Counted from the stretch's first letter, positions 43,508 to 52,410 are shown. The stretch is 64,000 bases of DNA from Burkholderia vietnamiensis LMG 10929 (GCF_000959445.1 NZ_CP009632.1:124001-188000); one strand, 5' to 3'. Notes: generated by a model from the letters alone, not told the origin. A program made the numbers and translations.

Positions 43508-43767
43508 TGCGCGGGCACGCCGCCGCGCGAGCGTCGCGAATTCACACGGTTAGTTGCGCAAAAGAGTGTGCGCTGGCGCGCTGTCGGGCGCCGCTGCGTG
43601 CGCTCATGTATTTGGCTTCATGACGCGGTCGCAGTTTTCCGCTACAACGAAGAGGTGCCGAATCGAGCGGCGCGGCATGCTGGCGCCGCGCCGCAACTCG
43701 ATCCCGCCATCCGCCAGGATGGCCCGCCGGCATGCGACGTCCACCTACCCCAAAGGAGCCTGCAGCC

Positions 43768-44604
43768 ATGCCGTACATCACTACGAAGGACCACGTCGAC
43801 ATCTTCTACAAGGACTGGGGCGCGAGGGACGCCCAGCCGATCATGTTCCACCACGGCTGGCCGCTGTCTTCCGACGACTGGGATGCGCAGATGCTGTTCT
43901 TCGTGCAACGCGGCTTTCGCGTGATCGCGCACGACCGCCGTGGCCACGGCCGCTCGACGCAGGTGTCGGACGGCCACGACATGGATCACTACGCGGCCGA
44001 TGCGTTCGCGGTGGTCGAAGCGCTCGACCTGCGCAACGCGGTGCACGTCGGCCACTCGACCGGCGGCGGCGAGGTCGCGCGCTATGTGGCGCGGCACGGC
44101 GAGCCGGCCGGCCGCGTCGCGAAGGCGGTGCTGGTCAGCGCGGTGCCGCCGCTGATGCTCAAGACCGACGCGAATCCGGCGGGGCTGCCGCTCGAGGTCT
44201 TCGACGGCTTCCGCAAGGCGCTCGCCGACAACCGCGCGCAGTTCTACCTCGACGTGCCGTCCGGCCCGTTCTACGGCTTCAACCGGCCCGGGGCGACGGT
44301 GCATCAGGGCGTGATCCAGAACTGGTGGCGTCAGGGGATGATCGGCAGCGCGAAGGCGCACTACGACGGGATCAAGGCGTTCTCCGAAACCGACCAGACG
44401 GAAGACCTGCGGTCGATCTCGGTGCCGACGCTGGTGCTGCATGGCGAGGACGACCAGATCGTGCCGATCGCGGATGCCGCACTGAAGTCGATCAAGCTGC
44501 TGAAGAACGGCACGCTGAAAACCTATCCCGGCTATTCGCACGGGATGCTGACGGTCAACGCGGACGTCCTCAACGCCGACCTGCTGGCGTTCGTCCAGGC
44601 GTAA
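43768..44604 (+). CDS. Alpha/beta hydrolase, non-heme chloroperoxidase type
   Basis: A 278-residue alpha/beta hydrolase close to cofactor-free chloroperoxidases and related esterases. The nucleophile elbow is VGHSTGGGEVARY (Ser97). The oxyanion region is MFHHGWPLSSDDWDAQM, followed by RVIAHDRRGHGRSTQ. The acid is in VLHGEDDQIVPIAD and the His in TYPGYSHGMLTVNAD. All triad residues are present. An AAAGGAG ribosome site precedes the ATG at 43768. The gene stands alone between 260 bases of non-coding DNA and a convergent unit. The physiological substrate is unknown; halogenation is usually a side activity of this family. Confidence 0.92.
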   Translation: MPYITTKDHVDIFYKDWGARDAQPIMFHHGWPLSSDDWDAQMLFFVQRGFRVIAHDRRGHGRSTQVSDGHDMDHYAADAFAVVEALDLRNAVHVGHSTGGGEVARYVARHGEPAGRVAKAVLVSAVPPLMLKTDANPAGLPLEVFDGFRKALADNRAQFYLDVPSGPFYGFNRPGATVHQGVIQNWWRQGMIGSAKAHYDGIKAFSETDQTEDLRSISVPTLVLHGEDDQIVPIADAALKSIKLLKNGTLKTYPGYSHGMLTVNADVLNADLLAFVQA

Positions 44605-44664
44605 TCAGCTAGCGGCGGCGCGGCACTGCCCACGCGGGCGGCGCCACCGCCGCATAGCCGCGCG

Positions 44665-45372
44665 TTAGCCGTTGCGCAGAAACACGACGTAGCCGCGGAA
44701 CCACGGATTGGCCGCGAGGTACGGCGGCGCGTCCCACTCGCCGCCCTGGATCACGCCGATGCGAAACGGCAGCGCGAGCCGCGCGACGCGCGGCAGGTAT
44801 GCGGCGTAATCGGGGATCGTGCTGCGCCTCTGATACGTCTGCACGACCACCTCGTCGACGATTCCCCTAAGCTGGTTGACCTGATCGGTATCGATGCGGC
44901 TGCTCCAGTCGAGCAGCCCGGTGATGCTGAGCTGGCATTCGGCGGGCAGCGTTTGGCGCAGCGTCCGCAGAAATTCGACGTAGTCCTGCAGATGGCGCGT
45001 GCGTGCGTCGAAGTCGATCTGGATGCCGGCGATGGTGCGGCCCGACGCGCGCCAGCGTTCGAGCTGCGCGAGCATGATCTGCGACACGCGCGGCGTCCAG
45101 CGCAGCGTGTGTGCGCGGTAGACGAGCCACACGCGCGCGTTCGGCGCGCGCGGCAGCGCGACGCCCTGCGCGATGACGCGCACCTGCGAGTCGTCGCGCG
45201 GCGACGCTTCGATCTGCCCGAGCAGCACGTACACGGTGCGCGCGCCACTCACCACCGGCTGCGGCTTCACGCCGGCCCACAGCCAGAACGCGTCGTAGTC
45301 GCGCGCATCGACGGTGCCGCCCAGCGCCGCGCGGGCCGCCAGCAGCAGCGCGACGCACGCGAGCCGCCTCAT
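44665..45372 (-). CDS. Exported DUF3142 protein
   Basis: A 235-residue exported protein of the DUF3142 family; function unknown. A short signal peptide (RRLACVALLLAARAALGG) starts at the ATG 45372. The mature part has YDAFWLWAGVKPQPVVSGAR, IAGIQIDFDARTRHLQDYVE, and LSITGLLDWSSRIDTDQVNQ; the acidic IDFD string at a strand end recalls TIM-barrel glycoside-hydrolase-like folds, but no catalytic assignment is possible. The C terminus reads FRIGVIQGGEWDAPPYLAAN. The start is 7 bases from the end of the upstream 722-residue gene, so both are one operon. Confidence 0.8.
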   Translation of the reverse strand: MRRLACVALLLAARAALGGTVDARDYDAFWLWAGVKPQPVVSGARTVYVLLGQIEASPRDDSQVRVIAQGVALPRAPNARVWLVYRAHTLRWTPRVSQIMLAQLERWRASGRTIAGIQIDFDARTRHLQDYVEFLRTLRQTLPAECQLSITGLLDWSSRIDTDQVNQLRGIVDEVVVQTYQRRSTIPDYAAYLPRVARLALPFRIGVIQGGEWDAPPYLAANPWFRGYVVFLRNG

Positions 45373-45379
45373 GCGGCGC

Positions 45380-47548
45380 TCACCAGTAGTAGCGCAGCTT
45401 GCGCGCCCAAGGCGTGCCCGCATAGCTGGTCTTCAGCGTGTCGAACCAGCGCTTGCGCGCGCTCTTCGGTACGTCCTTGCCGCCGCATTCGTTGGAGCCG
45501 GCCGGCGCATAGCAGTTGATCGCCCGGTACAGCGCATACGCGCGATCGTTCGGGTTCGCCTGCGCATCGGCGATCACCGTCACGTAGCTCGACATCCGCT
45601 CGTACGGCTTGCCCGCGAACTGCGACGGCGCGTCACCGAGCGTCGGCGGCACGCGCGTGGCGGCGGCCGGCGCGCTGCGCAGCCACGCCGGGGTCGCATA
45701 GCTTTCGATGCCGGCTGCGGGCGGATGAAGGCGCACGAAGTCCGCAAGGCAGTTGAGCGCTGGTGCGTCGGCGGGGTTTTGCTGCAGCGCCGCGGCGATG
45801 TCGCGCGCGGACGGGCACACGTAGCCGTCCGCATTGCGCGCGCCGGACGCGACGAACGGCTTCAGCGGCTCGGCCGGCGCACCGGACACCAGCGCGGTAT
45901 CGGCGACGAAGTCGGCGTAGCGGCCGCGCGTGAGCTCCTTGTACAGCAGCGTGTACAGCGCAGTGTCGCGCAGCGCCGCGCTGGTCGCTGGGTTCTGCGC
46001 CTGCGTGCGCAGCAGCGCCGCCCCGGCCGTACGCTGCAACAGCACGGCGCGGATCGCCGCATTCTGCACCGGCGAATCGGCGGCGAACGCGTCGTCGACG
46101 CGCCCGGCCTGTTCGAGATTGATCGCGAGCGCGAGTTCGAGCGCCTCGCGCTGGAAGCGCAGGGTCGCGAGCGGGATCAGGTCGCGCCACAGCTGCCGCG
46201 CCTGATCGGCCTTGCCGCTGTCCTCCAGCGCGAAGCCGCGCAGCGCCTGCTGGCTCAGTCCGAAGTAGTCGAGCGGCGCGGCCGGCGCCTGCGGCAGCAG
46301 TGCGAGCGCGGCATCGGGCTTGTGCCCGATCTGCAGATACCAGGTCGCGACCAGATAGTCGTACAGCGCCGGCGCGTTCGCGAAGCGCGGCTTCTGCGCC
46401 TGCAGATCGTCCAGCGTCAGCGGCTTGTTGCGGCTCGGGTCCGTGCTGTCCGACGTGCGCATGCGCAGCAGGTCGACGGTCGCGAGCACGGTCGGCGACT
46501 GGATCCGGCTCGCGTCGAATTCTGGCCCGAACAGCAGCTTGCTGTCGAGTTCGTTTGCGAGCTGTATCAGCGGCACGTTCGACGTCGCGGGCGACCAGCG
46601 CGCGAGCGCGTGACCGTACAGGTCGGCCTGTTGCGTGACGTTGCCGCCGAGCCACGCGATGCGCCGCAACAGCCCGGTCGCGGACACCGCGTAGTCGCCC
46701 TGCGGATAGATCTTCAGGTAGGTGCGAAACACGGTGTCGGCGGCGTCGAGCGACACCTTCGTCACGCGTGCGCGCGACGGCGCCGGGTTGTCGTTGTCGA
46801 ATGCGTTGGCCTGCGCGGCGTTCAGCTGCGCGCGCCCGGTCATGTAGAGCGCGGTTTCCTTCAGCCACGGGTTCGCGCCGTGCGACGCGCTCGCGAACGC
46901 GCGCGTCGCGGTGAGGAAGTCGGCGCGATAGAACGCGTTGGTGCCGTCGAGGTAGGTCGCGAAGTCGCGGGCGAGCGCCGATTTGACCGGCGGTCGCGTC
47001 CAGGAAGCGGTCGCGCCGCCCGCGGCGCAGGTCTTCTGCGCGATGTCGGCGCGGGCGGCGCGCAGGCGCGCGGCTTCGTCGGCGGGAAGGCCGGCCGCTC
47101 CGCTCAGGGCGTCGTTGAACGCTTGCGCGCCCGACTCCATGCTGCGGCAGATGCTGCCTTCGCCGTCGGCGTAGCGGTTCGACGATGGATCGGCGTCCTG
47201 TCCGTCGCCGGTCTTGTCGGGCGACTTCTGGCCGATATCGATCCAGCCGGAAAAATCCATCGGGAACGGCACGACGATCTGGTTGATCCGCTCCTTCGCC
47301 GGGATCGTCTTCGGGTCCGGGAATACCTGCGCGACCTTGCGGCTTTCGACCATCATCAGCAGCGCGTTGATCCGCGTGTCGTTGCCGGGGCTCAGCATCG
47401 GCACGTTGCCGCACGAGTAGGCGCCCTGCCGCAGCGTGAGCTGCACGTCGCAGGTGTCGTCGGAGCTGGCATGGGCGGCGGGAACGCAAAGCAGGCTGGC
47501 CGTCAGCGCGGCGAGCAGGTTGCGGTGCAGCGTCAGGGTGATTGGCAT
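45380..47548 (-). CDS. Exported 722-aa protein of unknown function, partner of DUF3142
   Basis: I cannot assign a named family. A signal peptide is clear (NLLAALTASLLCVPAAHASS). The mature protein begins with a Cys-containing segment (DTCDVQLTLRQGAYSCGNVP) and then VVPFPMDFSGWIDIGQKSPD. Helical repeats follow that resemble TPR-like or Sel1-like pairs (LKETALYMTGRAQLNAAQAN, LDAADTVFRTYLKIYPQGDY, LATVDLLRMRTSDSTDPSRN). The C-terminal part contains further Cys pairs, such as INCYAPAGSNECGG, so periplasmic disulfides are likely. It ends in GTPWARKLRYYW. YfiO-like repeat proteins are the nearest resemblance. It heads the two-gene unit with DUF3142. Confidence 0.78.
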   Translation of the reverse strand: MPITLTLHRNLLAALTASLLCVPAAHASSDDTCDVQLTLRQGAYSCGNVPMLSPGNDTRINALLMMVESRKVAQVFPDPKTIPAKERINQIVVPFPMDFSGWIDIGQKSPDKTGDGQDADPSSNRYADGEGSICRSMESGAQAFNDALSGAAGLPADEAARLRAARADIAQKTCAAGGATASWTRPPVKSALARDFATYLDGTNAFYRADFLTATRAFASASHGANPWLKETALYMTGRAQLNAAQANAFDNDNPAPSRARVTKVSLDAADTVFRTYLKIYPQGDYAVSATGLLRRIAWLGGNVTQQADLYGHALARWSPATSNVPLIQLANELDSKLLFGPEFDASRIQSPTVLATVDLLRMRTSDSTDPSRNKPLTLDDLQAQKPRFANAPALYDYLVATWYLQIGHKPDAALALLPQAPAAPLDYFGLSQQALRGFALEDSGKADQARQLWRDLIPLATLRFQREALELALAINLEQAGRVDDAFAADSPVQNAAIRAVLLQRTAGAALLRTQAQNPATSAALRDTALYTLLYKELTRGRYADFVADTALVSGAPAEPLKPFVASGARNADGYVCPSARDIAAALQQNPADAPALNCLADFVRLHPPAAGIESYATPAWLRSAPAAATRVPPTLGDAPSQFAGKPYERMSSYVTVIADAQANPNDRAYALYRAINCYAPAGSNECGGKDVPKSARKRWFDTLKTSYAGTPWARKLRYYW

Positions 47549-47981
47549 TTTTCTTGTGCTTGGATGGGGGCGCGACGGCCGGTTCTCTCAGGAGGATTTC
47601 GCCTCGGCGCGTATCGTACATCACGTGTGGCGGGGAGTTGGGGACTTCGCGGGGCGCTGGTGCCTGCGGTGAGAACGATGCCGATGCCGATGCCGAAAGT
47701 GACGGCGATGTCGGGCTCGGCCGGACACCGCGCGTCGCGACGGTCCGAACCGTGTACCCGCTGCCGGCCGCGCATTGGATGGCGCGGCTGGCAGCGCGAA
47801 TGGCGTCGACCGTCGAATGGTCGATGAAGCTCTTGAGCGTTGTAGACGAAGCGCAGACGGACGGCGCAATCGCGCGTGGGCTGGGACGACCGCGCCGCGC
47901 TGGAGCCGCACAGGCTCGTTGAGCCTGCCGACCGCTTATGCGGCGCGCATCAACGCGCGACGCGATGCGTCGAGTAACGCG
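47549..47981 (-). other. Gene-free region upstream of the 722-aa gene
   Basis: No supported gene. A short GATGCC run (about three copies near 47680) and an 8-base inverted repeat CGATGCGT / ACGCATCG (47963-47970 and 47984-47991) at the end of the neighbouring gene were seen. The latter may act as its transcript end. Confidence 0.5.
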
Positions 47982-49388
47982 TCACGCATCGTTCACGGCG
48001 TTGTCGGCCTGGTCGCCGTCGATCGCGGCCAGCAGATCGTCGACGCCGACCATCAGCGCGCGCACCTGCCGTAGCGATTCGTACTGGTGCAGCACCGGCC
48101 GCCACGACGGTTGCGTCAGCAACGCTTCCCAGACGGCCTGCAGGATGGCCGTGTCGGCGTCCCCGTGCTGCGCCAGCGCGCTCGCATACGCGAGGCTCGC
48201 CGGCGTCGACAGCAGCTGCATCCGGCTGGCCGCGCCGAGCAGCCGCGGCGTCGGGTCGGCCGACGCATCGCAGCAGTACAGCACCTCGCGCTGCAATGCC
48301 GCATCGTCGATCGTCAGCGCGTGCAGCGACGCGCCGTGCACGCGTATCGAGCCTTCACGCGTGTCGAACGCGTAGACGGTATGCGGATCGGCTTGCGCGA
48401 GCAGGCTCAGCCCGCGCAGCAGGCGCGGCAGATCGGACGTGGCCGCATCCGCGGATGCCTTCGCCTCGACGAGGAACCGCATGTTCCACGCGGTCGACGG
48501 ATCGCCGCCGCGCGCGCGCTCGAGCAGCACCGCGTCCCATTCGGTCTTCGCGCGGTCGTGCTTGCCCGGAATCGACGCCGGCACGCGCATCGACGTGACG
48601 ACCCGATACGTGCGCTGCGCGTCGATCGCGTCGAGCTGGTCGGCCAGCGTCCCGAGGGCCAGCGCGGCCAGCGCTTCGACCGCCGCGCCGCGCCGTTGCG
48701 ACGTCGCGCCTTGCGCGACGGCCAGCGCGCTGCCTTCGGGCGGCCCCTGGCGTTCCCACAGTGCGCGGTACTGCCGAACCGCCGGGTCGACCGACAGCGC
48801 GGCGAGGCGCTGCAGACGTGCGAGCGCCGGGTTGTCGTGGAGTTTCGCGAGGTCCCGCTGGAATGCCGGGTCGGCTGCCGTTTCCGGCTGCGCAAGCAGG
48901 TGTCGCAGTTCGGCGTAGAGCGTGTCCCACGACGCGCCGGCCGCGGCCGCATGCAGCCGCGCGAGCGGCGCGCGCTGCCACGCATGCGCGTGCCGCTCGA
49001 GCCGCGCCGGATGCGCGATCGTGTTGACGGCCGAGCGCAGCGTGCGCCGATCCGGTTCGGCGTGGGCGGCGAGCGACGCGTATTCGCGCACGACCGGCGC
49101 GCGATGCCGCAACACGGCGGCCTGGAACGCGGGATCGCCGCCGCGCGCGTCCATCGCGGCGCGGATGATCCGCGCGAGCGCGTCGACGAAACGCTGCTGC
49201 AACGCGGCGCCGGGCGCTCGGCCGTCGGCGAGCTCGCGGCGCGCTTCGTCGATCACGGTCGCGACGACGACGGCCGGATTCGTCGCGTCGTCGAGCGACG
49301 ACGCAGGCACGAGCGGCGGCAATCGGTAACGGCGATCGACGGTGCGCAGGACTTCGTCGAGCAGGGCGGGTAACGGTGCGGGCGGCAT
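47982..49388 (-). CDS. Hypothetical protein, 468 aa, with a PD-(D/E)XK-like motif
   Basis: No named family is recognised. The frame is well formed (ATG 49388, no frame damage) and helical, Ala/Arg-rich, with no signal peptide or membrane helix. The interesting part is near the middle: KTEWDAVLLERARGG (Asp285) is followed 23 residues later by MRFLVEAKASADAATSD (Glu308, Lys310). A strand with Asp, then ExK on the next strand, is the pattern of PD-(D/E)XK nucleases. The upstream helix YRVVTSMRVPASIPGKHDRA fits less well. Whether it cuts DNA is unknown; no restriction, phage or toxin gene is beside it. It reads toward the 722-residue gene but with 430 bases between. Confidence 0.65.
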   Translation of the reverse strand: MPPAPLPALLDEVLRTVDRRYRLPPLVPASSLDDATNPAVVVATVIDEARRELADGRAPGAALQQRFVDALARIIRAAMDARGGDPAFQAAVLRHRAPVVREYASLAAHAEPDRRTLRSAVNTIAHPARLERHAHAWQRAPLARLHAAAAGASWDTLYAELRHLLAQPETAADPAFQRDLAKLHDNPALARLQRLAALSVDPAVRQYRALWERQGPPEGSALAVAQGATSQRRGAAVEALAALALGTLADQLDAIDAQRTYRVVTSMRVPASIPGKHDRAKTEWDAVLLERARGGDPSTAWNMRFLVEAKASADAATSDLPRLLRGLSLLAQADPHTVYAFDTREGSIRVHGASLHALTIDDAALQREVLYCCDASADPTPRLLGAASRMQLLSTPASLAYASALAQHGDADTAILQAVWEALLTQPSWRPVLHQYESLRQVRALMVGVDDLLAAIDGDQADNAVNDA

Positions 49389-49769
49389 GGCGAAGGACCG
49401 GTGGAGGCGGTGCGTGCGCGATGTGCAACGGTATCACGTGGCGCCGGCACGCTGCGCGAGGGGTGATTGCGGTGTAGCCCGGTGGCGAAGGCGCGCCGGG
49501 ACGTTGGGCTCGGCATGGCGCGGCGTGGGCAGCGGCTGCCTCAGGCTCAACCGACGCTTCAACCTCGACCGAGGCGCGCGACCTGCCCGAACTTCGCGAC
49601 GGCTCGCGCGTCATGCCGTCCGCGTCACCGAGGCGGTTGCGACGCTGCCGCGCGCGGAAGTCGCGCCGCTGCGTTGCCCTGAATCCGGGGCAACAGCGGC
49701 TGCGGGCGCCTCGGCCTCAGCGTCAACCGACGCCTCAACCGCCGCGCGCGACCTGCTACGACTCGGCCG
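49389..49769 (-). other. Gene-free region with a partial duplication
   Basis: The main content is an imperfect duplicate of the last codons and downstream sequence of the hydratase gene (see the repeat entry). No supported gene was found; open frames through it are low-complexity. Confidence 0.55.
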
Positions 49770-49789
49770 TCAAGCCGTCAGCGTGACCG
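49527..49789 (-). repeat. Two imperfect direct copies (about 100 bp) of the hydratase 3' end and flank
   Basis: Copy 1 (about 49693-49789) includes the last codons of the hydratase gene (VTLTA and stop) plus about 80 bases downstream. Copy 2 (about 49527-49632) has the matching end (VTRTA and stop frame) and the same downstream sequence with differences. Shared blocks include CAACCGACGC and CGCGCGACCTGC on the + strand. I estimate roughly three-quarters identity by eye. Confidence 0.6.
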
Positions 49790-50531
49790 TCAGGCTGCCC
49801 AGCTCGCCGAAGCGCACGGTCAGCACATCGCCGAGCGGCACGTCGATCGCGCCCGCATACGAGCCGGTCGTCACGATCTGGCCGGCGCGCGCGCCGTCGC
49901 CGCGCGACGCGAGGAAGTTCACGAGCCACACGAGCGGCTTGAGCGGATCGCCGTCCGGATGGCGGCCGTCGATCGTGCGGTTCAGCGCGCCTTCGAACGA
50001 CAGCGCGAGCGTCTCCAGCGGTGCGTTCAGTCCGTCTTGCACGACGGGGCCGACACACAGCCCCTGGTTGAACTGGCCGTCGGCGAGGAGTTCGAACTTC
50101 GACGCGCGGGCCGGCTCCGCATAGCGGCAGCCCAGCACTTCGAGCACGATGCGCACTTCGCGAATCGCGCCGCGCACGGCGTCGTCGTCGTACGGCTGCG
50201 CGCGCGCGGGCAGGTCGCGATCGAGCATGAACGCGATCTCCGGCTCGATGCGCACGATCGGGCCGCCCACGACGCGGTACGGCCCATCGGCTTCGCGGAT
50301 CGTCGACGCGAAGATCGGCGCGACGATCACGCGATCCGGCGGCGGCAGCGCACATTTCCATCCGCCGATGGTTTCGCCGAGCAGGTCGGCGACGCGATGC
50401 TGGATCGCCAGCGCGGTGTCGACGTCCTGCGGGCGGCAGGCATCGGGCAGCAGCGGGCCGGGCACGCCGGCATGGCGGGCGGCGACGAGATGCTGGGCGG
50501 CGCCGTCCACGCGTTCGGTAGTCGTTGTCAT
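49770..50531 (-). CDS. 2-keto-4-pentenoate hydratase / fumarylacetoacetase-family enzyme
   Basis: A 253-residue enzyme of the MhpD/hydratase group, which in known pathways adds water to 2-keto-pentenoates from aromatic ring cleavage. Features seen: CRPQDVDTALAIQHRVADLL at the N terminus, GGWKCALPPPDRVIVAPIFA with the conserved Lys, metal-site Glu in VRIEPEIAFMLDRDLPAR, and FNQGLCVGPVVQDGLNAPLE. GQIVTTGSYAGAIDVPLGDV near the end is typical of the family. The start at ATG 50531 is the first one compatible with family length. No aromatic-degradation genes are beside it, so its pathway is unclear. Confidence 0.87.
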   Translation of the reverse strand: MTTTTERVDGAAQHLVAARHAGVPGPLLPDACRPQDVDTALAIQHRVADLLGETIGGWKCALPPPDRVIVAPIFASTIREADGPYRVVGGPIVRIEPEIAFMLDRDLPARAQPYDDDAVRGAIREVRIVLEVLGCRYAEPARASKFELLADGQFNQGLCVGPVVQDGLNAPLETLALSFEGALNRTIDGRHPDGDPLKPLVWLVNFLASRGDGARAGQIVTTGSYAGAIDVPLGDVLTVRFGELGSLTVTLTA

Positions 50532-50666
50532 GTCGGTTGAGTGAGGTGAAAGTGGGCCGGCAAAACGGGGCCGGACGCAGATCGAAGGTCTGATGATAGC
50601 GCCTTCGGCGCGATGCACCGAGCGTGGCGCGCGGCGCTTGGCCGCACAACGGGATTTTCGCGGAGC

Positions 50667-50680
50667 TTGATCGTCGTCAA
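50667..50680 (+). promoter_or_regulatory. FNR/ANR-type box of the universal stress gene
   Basis: TTGAT-CGTC-GTCAA differs from the TTGAT-N4-ATCAA consensus at one base. It is centred 78 bases upstream of a promising -10 region (GATGAT at 50702-50707), which places it near -41.5 from a start site at about 50715, the class II activator position. Low-oxygen control is inferred. Confidence 0.6.
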
Positions 50681-50758
50681 GCCCGCAGCCGCACGCGCGC
50701 TGATGATGGTGACACGGCCGCGCGACGTTGCGCGGCAACTCACCCCAGCGAGGAACGC

Positions 50759-51235
50759 ATGTACAAGAAGATCATGGTGGCCGTGGACGGCAGCGCTTCG
50801 TCGAAACAGGCGCTTGCGGAGGCATTGAAGATGGCGAAGGTGGGCGGCGGGAACGTCAGCATCGTCTACGTGGTCGACAAGTCGGTGCTGTTTACGTATG
50901 CGGGGCGCTTCGATCCGAATGCGCTCATCGAGGAAATCCGCACCGAGGGCACCCGCGTGCTGCGCGAAGCCGAACAGACGGTCGCGGCGGCCGGTGCGCA
51001 GGGCGAAGGCGAGCTCGTCGAGACGGAAAGCATCGGCGAGGACGTCGCGGAACGCCTGCAGCGTTACGTGAAGGAACACGGCATCGAGCTGGCGGTGGTC
51101 GGCACGCATGGCCGCCGCGGCTTCCGGCGCATGCTGCTCGGCAGCGTCGCCGAGCGCTTCCTGCGCGGCTCGAGCTGCCCGGTGCTGCTGATTCGCGGCG
51201 ACGACGCCGACGTGTCGGCGGCCGCCGCAGCATAA
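50759..51235 (+). CDS. Universal stress protein (UspA family, ATP-binding type)
   Basis: A 158-residue cytoplasmic Usp domain. The N-terminal nucleotide loop is YKKIMVAVDGSASSKQALAE. The G-x2-G-x9-G-S motif is complete in GTHGRRGFRRMLLGSVAERF, followed by SSCPVLLIRGDD, so ATP binding is expected. The start at ATG 50759 follows GCGAGGAA. An FNR-type box upstream suggests induction at low oxygen, matching known anaerobic Usp proteins in Burkholderia and Pseudomonas. A small membrane protein gene follows 16 bases later. Confidence 0.93.
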   Translation: MYKKIMVAVDGSASSKQALAEALKMAKVGGGNVSIVYVVDKSVLFTYAGRFDPNALIEEIRTEGTRVLREAEQTVAAAGAQGEGELVETESIGEDVAERLQRYVKEHGIELAVVGTHGRRGFRRMLLGSVAERFLRGSSCPVLLIRGDDADVSAAAAA

Positions 51236-51251
51236 CGGCGCGGGGGTCGCG

Positions 51252-51443
51252 ATGATACGTCGCCAGTCCCGCATCGTGGTTGCAGCGATCGCCGTGTTCG
51301 TATCGCTGGCCGGCATGATGGCCGTCGTGACCGGGCTGCTGTTCGACGAGACGGTCGCGCTGCGCGGCGGCGCGGCCGCGCTGATCGTCGGCGTGGCGTG
51401 CTTCGTCGTGATGCTGAACCCGGGGCCGAAGGGCGAAAGCTGA
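51252..51443 (+). CDS. Small two-helix membrane protein, 63 aa
   Basis: Unrecognised, but likely real. It has two hydrophobic helices (IVVAAIAVFVSLAGMMAVVT and ALRGGAAALIVGVACFVVML) joined by the polar FDETV, with a basic N terminus (MIRRQSR), consistent with an inner-membrane hairpin. It starts 16 bases after the universal stress gene and has GGGGGTCG before the ATG, so it probably shares the anaerobic transcript. No catalytic residues are evident. Confidence 0.65.
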   Translation: MIRRQSRIVVAAIAVFVSLAGMMAVVTGLLFDETVALRGGAAALIVGVACFVVMLNPGPKGES

Positions 51444-51552
51444 CGCGCCGCGCTTCGCGCGCGTCCTGCCGCAGCATCGTTGGCGGCGGCCTCCGCTGCG
51501 CCGCCCCGCGGAGACTTTCCGCCTGCCTCATCCGGCGCGTTCGCGCCGTGCG

Positions 51553-51590
51553 ACCCGACCGGTGTGTCCGCCGCGTCGGGTTTTGTCTAT
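51553..51590 (+). terminator. Terminator-like hairpin after the universal stress operon
   Basis: ACCCGAC and GTCGGGT pair (7 bases) around a 15-base loop, followed by TTTGTCTAT. It lies 110 bases past the small membrane protein stop. It is weaker than the 40270 terminator but the only T-tailed hairpin in the gap. Confidence 0.55.
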
Positions 51591-52004
51591 TCCGTCTGCA
51601 TATTCCGCTCGAGCGCTGCGCGCTCGCCGCGACGTGCCGCACATCGCGGCGCTACGGTGCGATCCGCACTGCGTCGTCGTCGCTTCTCCTGTATGCCCGC
51701 CTTTTCTGCCCGGCTGATGCGGCGGTCCGCGCGGCCTGCACGGTACCTTCGTCACCGCATGGCGCGGCAAGGCCACGCACGGTCGGGTTCAAGCACGCTT
51801 TTCATAGGCCAAGGCGGAATTGAACGCGCAGCCTAAATCCGTCGCACTCCTTGCACTGCGGCGCGTCGATCACTCTCCGACGACGAGCGCCAGTCCACAC
51901 CACGCAATCCAATCCCTTCAACTTCGTATTTCGCTCCGGCAACCGTTCGGGAGTGCGGGCTGACGCTTGTGGCCGTGGCCGGCCGGCTGAGACGACGAGC
52001 GGCG

Positions 52005-52240
52005 GTAGATAGCGCAGGCCCCGACACTCAGCGGCCGGTTGCAGCGGACAACACAGGTAGCAACGAGCGACGGCGGGTGGCGGTGGACAGCGCTGGCAGC
52101 GACGAGCAACGGCGAGTGGCGGCGGAGAGAGCAGGCCGTAACGAGCAGCGTCGGGCGGCGGCCGACAGCGCGGGCAGCCACGAGCAGCGTCGGCAGGCGG
52201 CGGTCAGCGCGGGAGCCACGAGCAGCGTCGGCAGGCGGCG
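52005..52240 (+). repeat. 39-bp minisatellite, about 6 copies
   Basis: Imperfect tandem units of 39 bases, for example starting GACAGCGCGGGCAGCCACGA. In the + frame they read as 13-residue repeats of the type VDSAGSDEQRRVA. Unit starts are near 52005, 52044, 52083, 52122, 52161 and 52200; the sixth copy has a one-base deletion, so the repeat is not held in one reading frame. It is a length-variable candidate spacer in the narG regulatory region. Confidence 0.8.
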
Positions 52241-52374
52241 GTCACCGCGACCAGCGGCAAGCAGCCGAGCCGCACCACCCCCATCAGCAGTCAGTACTCC
52301 TCCGCCAACCCTCAGCACTCCTCCCCCACCGATCTTCCCCCATTTCCACCGTTGCACGCCGGCGAACGATCCCT

Positions 52375-52388
52375 CTGATTTGTATCAA
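52375..52388 (+). promoter_or_regulatory. FNR/ANR-type box of the nar operon
   Basis: CTGAT-TTGT-ATCAA matches TTGAT-N4-ATCAA at all but the first base. Its centre is 41.5 bases before a start site predicted from the GACAAT -10 box at 52411-52416, the exact class II geometry. Anaerobic activation of narG by FNR/ANR is well known in related bacteria. Confidence 0.72.
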
Positions 52389-52410
52389 GCCGTGATATGT
52401 CCTTCTACCA

